From: Pseudomonas sp. | GTDB taxonomy: Bacteria; Pseudomonadota; Gammaproteobacteria; Pseudomonadales; Pseudomonadaceae | NCBI RefSeq assembly: GCF_030150285.1 | Contig: NZ_JASLGE010000056.1 | Coordinates: 9,502-73,501, forward strand | Reading direction: 5' to 3' | DNA: 64,000 bases | In this document: piece after piece, positions 51,526 to 59,517 of the stretch | Layout: each line of letters begins with the position of its first letter | How positions within the stretch are numbered: position 1 is the stretch's first letter | Made by a program: the position numbers and the translations under genes | The notes under the pieces: generated by a model | Database searches by the model: none | What the model was told of the DNA's origin: nothing | What the model saw: only the letters and a program-made list of their open reading frames with translations

Positions 51526-52371
51526 ATGGCCTACATGGAGCAGATGCAAAGCGCGGTCAGCTACCTGGCCACGGCCGGGGAGGCCGGGCGGCGAAGCCTT
51601 GACGGGATGATGGGGCCGGTCAACGGCGCAATCAGTGAAATGACCGGCGCAGCCTCCGAGCTGGAAACCCTGCCGGTCATTGGTCCGATGGTCGGGGAAA
51701 AGCTGCAGCGGGTCATGCGCGGCATCAGCGCCGCCCAGTCCAAGGTGGGCGCGGTGGTTGCGGTCTACAACCAAGCGGCCCGCGCCGCCTCGCAGATCGA
51801 GCAGCGGCTGGAAGTGCTGGGCGAGCAGGCAACCCGGGCGAAAAATGCAATCAACCAGATTGCCGGCCAGATCAACCCCGCGCTGGGCAACATCCTGCCC
51901 ACCAGCGCGTTTACCGCCGATACCACCCCGGCCGTGGAAGCCGTTAAACCGTTTCCCCACCTGCTGATCCTGCAACCGCACAAGCACGAAGCGCCGCCGT
52001 ACTACTTCAACTTGGACACGGCGGCCTTTGAGGAACTGAACCGGCAGAGTGGTTTTCGCTGGGCCTCGCAAGAGCGCCTGATGCGGCGGCCAGCACAGCA
52101 AGCGGTGGGCATGGGTGACGACAAAATCACCCTCAAGGGGTCGATCTTCCCCGGGCACCGGGGCGGCCTCAAACAACTGGACACCCTGCGCAGTATCGGC
52201 GGGTTGTTGGTGCCTTTGGGTCTGACCACGGGGTATGGCTACGTGCTTGGGGATTGGTGCCTGACCTCGATCACCGAGGATCAAAGCGCGTTCCTGCAGG
52301 GCGGAATTCCCCGCAAGCAGGGCTTTAGTCTGGAGTTTGTCCGTTATGGCGAAGACCTGCAGAACACTTGA
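51526..52371 (+). CDS. Tail protein U with N-terminal extension
   Basis: A 281-residue protein. The C-terminal half (LILQPHKHEAPPYYFNLDTA, then GMGDDKITLKGSIFPGHRGG) is the P2 gpU family. The N-terminal 140 residues are helical and Ala/Gly-rich, with no P2 counterpart; P2 gpU is only about 160 residues. RBS-like AAGGAGGTG precedes the ATG. It overlaps the X gene by 26 bp. Confidence 0.88.
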   Translation: MAYMEQMQSAVSYLATAGEAGRRSLDGMMGPVNGAISEMTGAASELETLPVIGPMVGEKLQRVMRGISAAQSKVGAVVAVYNQAARAASQIEQRLEVLGEQATRAKNAINQIAGQINPALGNILPTSAFTADTTPAVEAVKPFPHLLILQPHKHEAPPYYFNLDTAAFEELNRQSGFRWASQERLMRRPAQQAVGMGDDKITLKGSIFPGHRGGLKQLDTLRSIGGLLVPLGLTTGYGYVLGDWCLTSITEDQSAFLQGGIPRKQGFSLEFVRYGEDLQNT

Positions 52372-52555
52372 CGGCGACAAGCTCTACACCATTTGTCACA
52401 ACGCCTATGGCCACCTCAACGGCAGCGTGGAGGGGGTGCTGGAAGCCAACCCCGGGTTAGCAGCCGAACCGGAGCCGTATCGTGGCGGCGTGTTGATCGT
52501 GTTGCCGGACTTGCCGATGGCCAGCGATGAGCAGGCGGTTCAGTTGTGGAGTTGA
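52346..52555 (+). CDS. Tail protein X
   Basis: A 69-residue P2 gpX-like protein with a LysM-type fold: GDKLYTICHNAYGHLNGSVE, then VLEANPGLA and GGVLIVLPDLP. It lies at the baseplate hub. The ATG at 52,346 is within the gpU gene, overlapping by 26 bp. Confidence 0.9.
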   Translation: MAKTCRTLDGDKLYTICHNAYGHLNGSVEGVLEANPGLAAEPEPYRGGVLIVLPDLPMASDEQAVQLWS

Positions 52556-52557
52556 CC

Positions 52558-52569
52558 GTTACGCGTAAC
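52558..52569. repeat. GTTACGCGTAAC palindrome, copy 2
   Basis: Same 12-bp sequence as at 48,872, here 2 bp after the X stop and just before the terminator. Confidence 0.6.
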
Positions 52570-52584
52570 ACGCCTTGAAACCCG

Positions 52585-52610
52585 AGCCTCGCCTACGTGC
52601 GGGGCTTTTT
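52585..52610 (+). terminator. Terminator after X
   Basis: AGCCTCGC-CTACGT-GCGGGGCT (one G-T pair) followed by T's, between the X and D genes. Confidence 0.8.
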
Positions 52611-52624
52611 GTGGGAGTTGAACC

Positions 52625-53662
52625 ATGAAGCCTGTTTTCCGCATCGTTGCCGACGGCAGCGACATCACCCGCATGATCAATGACCGGCTGTTGCTGCTGC
52701 GCACCTCGGACAAGCCCGGGATGGAGTCTGACGAGTTTGAGTTGCGCATTGACGACCGCGACCGCGCCGTGACGTTGCCGTCTCGCGGTGCCAGCATCGA
52801 AATTTATCTGGGCTATGCCGGATCCACCTTGTCCCGGGAGGGCCGCTACGTTGTCGACGAGGTCGAAGTCTCAGGCCCGCCGGACACGCTGGTGATACGC
52901 GGCAAGGCCAGCGACATGCGCGGCAGTGGCAAAACCACCCGTAGCGGCAGTTGGGAGGGCGTCAGCCTGGCCACCATTGTTAGTACCGTGGCCCGGCGTA
53001 ACGGCTGGGAGCCTGCCTGTACGGTGGCCACGATCGTGCCCCGCGCTGACCAGCTGGGCGAATCTGACTTCAATTTCATCACCCGGCTGGCTCGGCAGCA
53101 CGACTGCACGGCCAAGGTCGCGGGCGGCAAGTTGATTGTTATGCCGCGACAGGGCGGTGTCACCGCAAGCGGCAAGAATCTGGGCGTCGTGACCATCAAC
53201 AAAACGGACGTCAGTCGCTACAGCTTTCGGCTGGGCGATCGCTCGACCCACAAGGCTGTCAGTACCAAGTACCAGGACAAGGCCACCGGCAAGTTGAAGG
53301 TGGTAAATCTGAACAACGACGACGCCCCGGACGGCCTGCCGCCGGTGCATACCGATCGGCATATCCACCCGGACAAAACCGCCGCCGAACAGGCCGCCAA
53401 GGCGCGCTTGGCGGCGTTCAATCGCTCGACTGCAGGTGTACGGCTGGAAATGCCCGGACGCTCTGACCTGTTCGCGGAGCGGATGATCAACGCACAAGGC
53501 TTCAAAAACGGGCTCGATGGCGAGTACCTGGTGGACTCCCGGGAACAGGTATTCACCCAGTCTGGCTGGTCGACGACGATTGAGTGCAACGCCGGCAAGA
53601 AAGGTAAGGCCAAGGCCAAAGGCAAAAAGCCCGCGAAGACCCTGAAAATCGTTCAGCTCTAA
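52625..53662 (+). CDS. Tail protein D (late control D/baseplate hub)
   Basis: A 345-residue P2 gpD-like hub protein, related to VgrG's gp27-like half. PVFRIVADGSDITRMINDRL at the start, then SDEFELRIDDRD and the middle LGESDFNFITRLARQHDCTA are family features. The C-terminal end is Lys/Gly-rich. It sits on the gpV spike and links the baseplate with the tube. Confidence 0.93.
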   Translation: MKPVFRIVADGSDITRMINDRLLLLRTSDKPGMESDEFELRIDDRDRAVTLPSRGASIEIYLGYAGSTLSREGRYVVDEVEVSGPPDTLVIRGKASDMRGSGKTTRSGSWEGVSLATIVSTVARRNGWEPACTVATIVPRADQLGESDFNFITRLARQHDCTAKVAGGKLIVMPRQGGVTASGKNLGVVTINKTDVSRYSFRLGDRSTHKAVSTKYQDKATGKLKVVNLNNDDAPDGLPPVHTDRHIHPDKTAAEQAAKARLAAFNRSTAGVRLEMPGRSDLFAERMINAQGFKNGLDGEYLVDSREQVFTQSGWSTTIECNAGKKGKAKAKGKKPAKTLKIVQL

Positions 53663-53684
53663 CCCCCAAACATACCCACCCCCG

Positions 53685-53706
53685 GCCCGCCTTGTGCGGG
53701 CTTTTT
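53685..53706 (+). terminator. Terminator before endolysin
   Basis: GCCCGC-CTTGT-GCGGGC followed by five T's between gpD and the endolysin gene. Confidence 0.85.
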
Positions 53707-53720
53707 CGTAAGGGCAACTT

Positions 53721-54254
53721 ATGACAATCACCCAGCAACAACTGCTGCAGATCCTCCCGAACGCCGGCTCAGTTGCCGGCGTTTTTGTGCCGGTACTCAA
53801 CACCGCGATGGTGCGTTACCAGATCATTGGCCCGAAGCGCGTTGCGGCGTTTATTGCCCAGATTGGCCATGAATCTGGCCAGCTCAAATACGTCAAAGAA
53901 ATCTGGGGCCCAACGGCTGCCCAAGCCAAATACGAAGGCCGCAAAGACCTGGGTAACACCGTGGTTGGCGACGGCTCCAAGTACCGGGGGCGTGGCCTGA
54001 TCCAAATCACCGGCCGGGCCAACTACATGGCCTGTGGTGAAGCCCTTGCCCTGGACCTGCTCAAGCAGCCCGAGCTGCTGGAAAAACCACACCATGCTTG
54101 CATGTCAGCGGCATGGTTCTGGGCAACCAAGGGCCTCAGCACCCTGGCGGACGCGGGCCAGTTCGACAAGATCACCCAGCGCATCAACGGCGGCCAGAAC
54201 GGCGCTGCAGACCGCCAGGCACTCTACGCCCGGGCGTTGAAGGTGTTGGCGTGA
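53721..54254 (+). CDS. Endolysin, glycoside hydrolase family 19
   Basis: A 177-residue GH19 lysozyme that would cleave peptidoglycan. Catalytic acid in FIAQIGHESGQ, then AAQAKYEGRKDLGNTV and the conserved YRGRGLIQITGRANY. It has no signal peptide, so it needs the holin. AGGGCAAC precedes the ATG. Its stop overlaps the Rz start (GTGA). Confidence 0.94.
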   Translation: MTITQQQLLQILPNAGSVAGVFVPVLNTAMVRYQIIGPKRVAAFIAQIGHESGQLKYVKEIWGPTAAQAKYEGRKDLGNTVVGDGSKYRGRGLIQITGRANYMACGEALALDLLKQPELLEKPHHACMSAAWFWATKGLSTLADAGQFDKITQRINGGQNGAADRQALYARALKVLA

Positions 54255-54778
54255 AGGTCGATGCAGTGAAATGGGGCGGGGTGCTGCTGGTCATCTTGGT
54301 CCTGATGGCGGGCAGTGCGTGGGCCGCATGGAAGTGGCAGGCCAACGCCTACGGCCAGCAACTGGCCGCCAAGGACGCTGACCATCAAACCGAACGCACA
54401 AACCTGGCCAATGCCAACGCCGCGCAGATCCTGGCGGAAGAGGGCAAGCGCCTTGCCCTGGAACAATGGCTGGCAGCCAGCGATCAAGCCCATTACCGAG
54501 CCCTGACTGATGAACAAACCCAACAAGCACGTCTACGTGATCGCCTTGCTACTGCTGACCTGCGGCTGTCAGTCCAACTCGACGCCACCGCCGCAACTGG
54601 TTGTGACGCAGTGCAAACCACCACCGGCCCCGGCGGCTTGGTTTATGGCCCCCGTAGAGCCCAACTTGACCCAGCGCATGCTCAACGAATTATCGGAATC
54701 ACCGGCGACGGCGACCAGGGACTGATCGCACTGCAGGCCTGCCAGGCCTACGCAAAAGAAGTCTCAGCCACGAAATAA
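54251..54778 (+). CDS. Rz-like inner-membrane spanin
   Basis: A 175-residue protein starting with GTG at 54,251: one N-terminal membrane helix (VLLVILVLMAGSAWAAW) and a periplasmic coiled coil (ERTNLANANAAQILAEEGKR). This is the i-spanin pattern. The Rz1 gene lies inside it in another frame, a classic nested arrangement. It fuses inner and outer membranes at the last step of lysis. Confidence 0.87.
   Translation: MKVDAVKWGGVLLVILVLMAGSAWAAWKWQANAYGQQLAAKDADHQTERTNLANANAAQILAEEGKRLALEQWLAASDQAHYRALTDEQTQQARLRDRLATADLRLSVQLDATAATGCDAVQTTTGPGGLVYGPRRAQLDPAHAQRIIGITGDGDQGLIALQACQAYAKEVSATK
54510..54725 (+). CDS. Rz1-like outer-membrane spanin lipoprotein (nested)
   Basis: A 71-residue lipoprotein: hydrophobic signal IALLLLTCGC with lipid-modified Cys (Cys18 or Cys20), followed by Pro-rich mature sequence (PPPAPAAWFMAPV), as in Rz1. 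It lies entirely within the Rz gene, in the +1 frame. Confidence 0.85.
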   Translation: MNKPNKHVYVIALLLLTCGCQSNSTPPPQLVVTQCKPPPAPAAWFMAPVEPNLTQRMLNELSESPATATRD

Positions 54779-54785
54779 AAGGAGC

Positions 54786-54889
54786 GGCCGAGGCTGGATG
54801 CGTCAACATCCAGCCCGGCCACCAAACCCGCAGAACCGTCCTGCAAGCCCAGTCAAGGCTCCTGCTCCGTGCACAAAGCGGAGCGAGCC
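54786..54889 (+). other. Two strong tandem hairpins, candidate structured RNA
   Basis: First: GGCCG-a-GGCTGGATG with loop CGTCAA pairs with CATCCAGCC-CGGCC (54,786-54,820), a 14-bp stem with one bulge. Second: GGCTC-ct-GCTCCG with loop TGCACAAAG pairs with CGGAGC-GAGCC (54,857-54,889). Neither has a T-run, so they are not ordinary terminators. They lie in the gap between Rz and the dam pseudogene. Confidence 0.6.
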
Positions 54890-54928
54890 TAACACCTGTC
54901 TATTCATACAGTAAAGGTCTTGCACATA

Positions 54929-55729
54929 ATGTCTTCACCCATCATTCCCTGGATGGGCGGCAAACGCCGTCTGGCCGACCGCCTTATCCCCCTGTTCCCA
55001 CCCCACGAATGCTACGTCGAAGTCTTCGCCGGCGGCGGGGCGCTGTACTTCCTGCGCCCACAGCCCGCACCGGTCGAAGTGCTTAACGACATCAACGGCG
55101 ACCTGGTGACCCTGTACCGCGTGGTGCAGAACCACCTGGAAGAATTCGTGCGCCAATTCAAATGAGCCCTCAGCTCACGGCAGATATTCGAGTGGCAAAA
55201 AATGACCCGCCCGGAAACCCTGACCGACATCCAGCGCGCCGCCCGATTCTTCTACCTGCAACAGCACGCCTTTGGAGGCAAGGTATCGAGCCAAAGCTTC
55301 GGCACCGCCACAACAACCCCGACCATCAACCTGTTGCGCATCGAAGAAAACCTATCTGCAGCCTGGCAGCGTCTGGCCGGTACCTATGTCGAAAACCTGC
55401 CTTGGCTTGAATGCGCCGAGCGCTACGACCGACCGCACACCTTCCACTACATGGACCCACCTTATTGGCAGACCGCCGGCTACGGCGTCGACTTCCCGTT
55501 TGAAAACTACGAACGCATGGCCGACTTTATGCGCCGCTGCAAAGGCAAGGTGATGGTCAGCATCAACGACCACCCGGACATCCGGCGAGTGTTTGAAGGG
55601 TTTCACATTGAAACGACCGAGATCCGGTACACGACAGCGAACCAGCGGCAGGGTAAGGCTGAGGTAACGGGGGAGTTGATTGTGATGAATTGGGAGCCAG
55701 GTATCTATGGTGGACTATTTTTATTTTAG
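54929..55729 (+). pseudogene. DNA adenine methyltransferase, broken by one in-frame stop
   Basis: A Dam-family N6-adenine methyltransferase of about 266 codons with a TGA at 55,163-55,165. The two parts are in the same frame: before it, IIPWMGGKRRLADRLIPLF and YVEVFAGGGALYFL (SAM motif); after it, FHYMDPPYWQTAGYG with the catalytic DPPY. Reading through the stop, ...VRQFK*ALSSRQIFEWQK... continues the family sequence, so TGG-to-TGA (Trp to stop) is the likely change. Downstream restart at ATG 55,202 would lack the SAM site. It is a recent pseudogene or a sequencing error. Confidence 0.88.
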
Positions 55730-55937
55730 TCTGCCGGCGAAAGAGACCAGTAGCAATTCAGGGTGTTATTTTATTTATACTAAATATTAGCTTGTTATTT
55801 TAAAGTTGGGCAAGAGTGAAGCTTAGCAGTCATTTATATGAAATCTGTGACTGCGCAGAGATTTTCGAGCGAGAGGTCACATCTAGACATGTGTTGCTGA
55901 TTTAATTAATATTGCGTAATTTTTTAAGGAGGCAGCC

Positions 55938-57224
55938 ATGCGATTCATGGACGTTTTTGCCGGGTGTGGCGGCCTCTCTCTTGGCCTGCTGAAGGCCGGG
56001 TGCGAAGGTGTGATTGCAATAGAAAAAAATCCGATGGCCTTCGAGACTCTGAAGCACAACCTCATTGATGGCGCTCGCTACCAATTTCAGTGGCCATCTT
56101 GGCTCCCAAAACAAGCCATGAGTTGCGAAGACTTTCTTAGCGGCTTTGGAGAAAAAATTAGACTGTTGCGTGGGACTGTTGATCTTATGGTTGGCGGGCC
56201 ACCTTGTCAGGGCTTCTCTACAGCTGGACGGCGTGATCCAGCTGATCCAAGAAATAAAATGGCAGAGCAATACCTCGAATTAGTTAAGATTGTGTTGCCA
56301 AAATTTATTGTTATTGAAAATGTAAGTGGGTTTAATAGTAAGTTTAATGAGGCGAAACGTGTAGATGGTGGTGAGGAGCATCATTTTAAGAGGTCGTACG
56401 CAGATTTTATTTGCGGGGAACTTTCTAAGATAGGGTATTCAGTTTCCCGAGGCATAGTTAATTGTGCCGATTTCGGGGTGCCACAGAATCGGCGTAGATA
56501 TATAATAATTTGCTCTCTTGGTGGTGGTGAGGGGTTGCTGGAAACTCTTCTCGATAAGCGGCAGGATTTTCTACAGCTCAAAGGGCTTCCTGTCGCTCGC
56601 CCTGTTTCTGTATATGAAGCTATCGCTGACTTGCAGACAAGAGGGCGAGAGTTAGCTGAAAACTCCGATTCGAATGTTAAGGGTTTTTTTGAGGCTGCAT
56701 ACGAGGCTCCTCAGATTTCCTCTCCTTATTTGGCTATTATGAGAGAGGATTTTCATGGTGTACCTAATAGTCGACGTTTACCTAGGCATAAGTTAGACAC
56801 TATAGCTCAGTTTGGACGAATTCAGAGTGAGTCTCGGCCTGGGCGGTCACTTTCTAAAGAAGCACGGGATAGGCTTGGCTTAAAAAAACATGCAATTACA
56901 GTGCTAACTAAGAACTCCCCTTCGCCTACAATTACCACCTTGCCAGATGATATTATTCATTATGATGAGTTGAGGATTTTAACTGCTAGAGAGACTGCGA
57001 GAATTCAATCTTTTCCTGATTGGTTCGAATTTACGGGGAAGTATACTACGGGTGGAAAAAGTAGGCGGTTTGAGTGTCCTAGATATACCCAGATAGGTAA
57101 TGCAGTACCTCCATTGCTAGCAGAGGCTATTGGGACTTTGCTGCGGGAGCAGTCTGTGCGCTTAGACGATGGTGAGCTTAATAAAATCTATAAAGGCCCG
57201 GCTAATGCAATCCCTGAATTTTAG
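55938..57224 (+). CDS. C5-cytosine DNA methyltransferase
   Basis: A 428-residue m5C methyltransferase. Motif I FMDVFAGCGGLSLGLLKAG, motif IV GGPPCQGFSTAGRRD with the catalytic Cys, motif VI VIENVSGF, motif VIII PQNRRRYIIIC and motif X GNAVPPLLAEAIG are all present in order, so it should be active. The target recognition region lies between VIII and IX (about residues 230-340). AAGGAGG precedes the ATG. It overlaps the following GHKL gene by 20 bp. No restriction enzyme gene is adjacent. The gene is AT-rich, unlike the phage structural genes, and looks acquired. It is the first gene of the three-gene cassette. Confidence 0.94.
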   Translation: MRFMDVFAGCGGLSLGLLKAGCEGVIAIEKNPMAFETLKHNLIDGARYQFQWPSWLPKQAMSCEDFLSGFGEKIRLLRGTVDLMVGGPPCQGFSTAGRRDPADPRNKMAEQYLELVKIVLPKFIVIENVSGFNSKFNEAKRVDGGEEHHFKRSYADFICGELSKIGYSVSRGIVNCADFGVPQNRRRYIIICSLGGGEGLLETLLDKRQDFLQLKGLPVARPVSVYEAIADLQTRGRELAENSDSNVKGFFEAAYEAPQISSPYLAIMREDFHGVPNSRRLPRHKLDTIAQFGRIQSESRPGRSLSKEARDRLGLKKHAITVLTKNSPSPTITTLPDDIIHYDELRILTARETARIQSFPDWFEFTGKYTTGGKSRRFECPRYTQIGNAVPPLLAEAIGTLLREQSVRLDDGELNKIYKGPANAIPEF

Positions 57225-59517
57225 AGTTAGTTCGCATCTGAAATCTATTATCGGGCGCGACTTGATTACAGATGATTTTGTTGCTGTTTTCGAATTGGTG
57301 AAAAACTCTTTCGATGCAGGTGCTAGTGAGGTGACTCTTCACTTTACAGAGGATTCAATCTTTATCATAGATAATGGTAAAGGTATGTCGTATCGAGATT
57401 TAGTCGATAAATGGCTGTTTGTAGCATACTCCGCAAAGCAAGATGGCTCTGAGGATGGTCTACATTTGGATTATAGGGAGTCAATACAATCCAAAAGGTA
57501 TGCTGGGAGTAAAGGAGTAGGAAGATTCTCTTGTGATAGGTTGGGTGAAGTTCTATCGTTGCAAACTAAAGTAGAGTCTAGCACTGATGTCAATCGTCTA
57601 GATGTTATCTGGTCTGCGTTTGAATCATCATCCAAAGATGATTTTATAAATATTGATATCAATCATAGTGTATCCCAGGATTTCTCGCTCTGCGATGGCG
57701 TCGATTTTGATTATGATTGCGGTACTGTTTTGGAAATTAGTGGGTTGCGGGAGGCATGGGGGCGCTCTAAACTAAAGGATTTAAAATCATCTCTTGCGAA
57801 GTTAATAAACCCCTTTGGAACTCAGAAAAATGATTTTTCAGTTTTTATTAAAGCAAGGTCTGAACTCGATGAGGATGCGCGATTAAGTAATCTGAAGGAT
57901 GAGCCCAGTCCTAATGAGATAGTTAACGGGCCCGTTGATAATTTTATTTTTCAAACTTTGCAAGAAAAAACCACTTGGCTAAAAACTTGGATTGTTGATG
58001 GAGTAGTAATAACCGAGTTGATAGATCGCGGAAAAGTTATTTACAGAATTTCTGAAGATAACGAGTTCAAAGAACTGGATGGTTCGGGGTTCGAGTGTAA
58101 TATTTTTTACTTGAATAGGTCGGCTAAAGCTACATTTGCTCGTCGCATGGGAGTTAACTCAGTTTCGTTTGGTTCCGTTTTTTTATTTAAAAATGGTTTT
58201 AGAGTTTATCCAGTAGGTGAAGAGCTTGATGATAGTTTTGGTATTGATAGAAGAAAGCAACAAGGTCATTCAAGGTATTTAGGTACACGAGAAATTCTTG
58301 GGAAGATTGATGTTTATGGGGATGACTCAAGCTTTAAAGAATCGTCAAGCCGAGATAAGGGGCTCATAGAAACACCTGCGTATATACAGCTGAAGGAAGC
58401 TTTTTGGAAAAAGTGTTTGCTGCGACTGGAGAATTACGTTGTTGGTGTGAGTTGGAGGGTTAAATATGATGCTGACTTATTGGACTCTAGTCACCTAACT
58501 CGTGACGAGTTAAGATCAAAAATAATTGAGGTCATTAACAAGCTTTCTAACTCTCCAGGTGTGCGTGTTGAGTATTTTGCAGAGGATTTTTTAACTCTTA
58601 TCGATAGTAAGGCTAAGGATTTCGATAAAACTATCGAAAGTCTTTCTAATATCGCACAAAAAACTGGAAACGATGAACTCGTTGAAGAAATAAAAAGTGC
58701 TAAGTTTCGTTATCAAGAGATGCTCAAGGCAGAGTCCGAAGCTGTCCAGTATGCGGAGCGGGAGAGGGCTGAGCGACATAAGGCAGAGGCATTAGCTTCT
58801 AAAGTTGAAAAAGACCTGAAGAGAGAGCAGGAAAGAAATCTTTTTTTGACCTCGCTTCAAAGTCACGATAAAGATGTGCTCGAAAGTTTGCATCATCAAG
58901 TAATTATTTATGCCAGTAATGCAATAAATCTAATTGAGGCTAGTTTGTTTTCTATGCACAGCAGAAGGCAGGTTCCTCAGCAGGATCTAGAAGAAACGCT
59001 TGAGAATTTACTTCTTTTGAATCAGCAGGTTATTGCAGCATCTAGGTTTGCAACAAAAGCAAATTTTAAGCTCGATTCTAATTCTATTACAGAAGATTTG
59101 GCGCTGTACCTTGATCAATATGTAGAAAAAATTTGTAAAGTGTACAAGAGCAAGATTTTAATTGAGGTTGTCCGTTTTTCTAGAGAGTTTGTTATACAGT
59201 TCAAGCCTATTGAGATATCAATTATTATTGATAACTTAATAGATAATGCTATTAAGGCTAATGCCTCTTATATGAAAATTGAGATTTCAAAATCTCAGTC
59301 GAATGTTCTTCTTGTAAGTCTTGAAGATAATGGAGTGGGTATTCCAAGCGAAATATCGAATATTGAGTCAATATTCGATAAGGGTATTACTACGACCAGT
59401 GGTTCTGGCTTGGGTCTGTATAATGTTCGACAGCTATTGCAAAATATAAATGGCACCATAGAGCTAGCGAAATCTAGTTTTAGTGGTACAACTTTTGAAA
59501 TTAAGGTGTACAGTTAA
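57205..59517 (+). CDS. Two-GHKL-domain ATPase: MORC/MutL-like plus histidine-kinase-like
   Basis: A 770-residue protein. The N-terminal ATPase has the N-box ELVKNSFDA (Asn34), DNGKGM (56-61) and GSKGVGRFS (101-109), the MORC/Hsp90/MutL pattern. The middle (about 200-500) is unrecognised. A coiled coil at about 510-550 leads to SLQSHDKDVLESLHHQ, where His554 is a candidate phosphoacceptor. The C-terminal histidine-kinase ATPase has DNLIDNAIKA (about 674-683), EDNGVGIP (about 707) and GSGLGLYNVRQ (from 733). It overlaps the methyltransferase by 20 bp and the next gene by one base (TAATG). The start at 57,205 is favoured; an in-frame start 12 codons earlier exists. It could be a damage or methylation sensor kinase. 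Confidence 0.85.
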   Translation: MQSLNFRVSSHLKSIIGRDLITDDFVAVFELVKNSFDAGASEVTLHFTEDSIFIIDNGKGMSYRDLVDKWLFVAYSAKQDGSEDGLHLDYRESIQSKRYAGSKGVGRFSCDRLGEVLSLQTKVESSTDVNRLDVIWSAFESSSKDDFINIDINHSVSQDFSLCDGVDFDYDCGTVLEISGLREAWGRSKLKDLKSSLAKLINPFGTQKNDFSVFIKARSELDEDARLSNLKDEPSPNEIVNGPVDNFIFQTLQEKTTWLKTWIVDGVVITELIDRGKVIYRISEDNEFKELDGSGFECNIFYLNRSAKATFARRMGVNSVSFGSVFLFKNGFRVYPVGEELDDSFGIDRRKQQGHSRYLGTREILGKIDVYGDDSSFKESSSRDKGLIETPAYIQLKEAFWKKCLLRLENYVVGVSWRVKYDADLLDSSHLTRDELRSKIIEVINKLSNSPGVRVEYFAEDFLTLIDSKAKDFDKTIESLSNIAQKTGNDELVEEIKSAKFRYQEMLKAESEAVQYAERERAERHKAEALASKVEKDLKREQERNLFLTSLQSHDKDVLESLHHQVIIYASNAINLIEASLFSMHSRRQVPQQDLEETLENLLLLNQQVIAASRFATKANFKLDSNSITEDLALYLDQYVEKICKVYKSKILIEVVRFSREFVIQFKPIEISIIIDNLIDNAIKANASYMKIEISKSQSNVLLVSLEDNGVGIPSEISNIESIFDKGITTTSGSGLGLYNVRQLLQNINGTIELAKSSFSGTTFEIKVYS

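Noticed and set aside
55202..55729. Second half of dam as its own gene
   Set aside because: It is in frame with the first half, starts inside the domain, and lacks the SAM-binding motif; a broken single gene explains it better.
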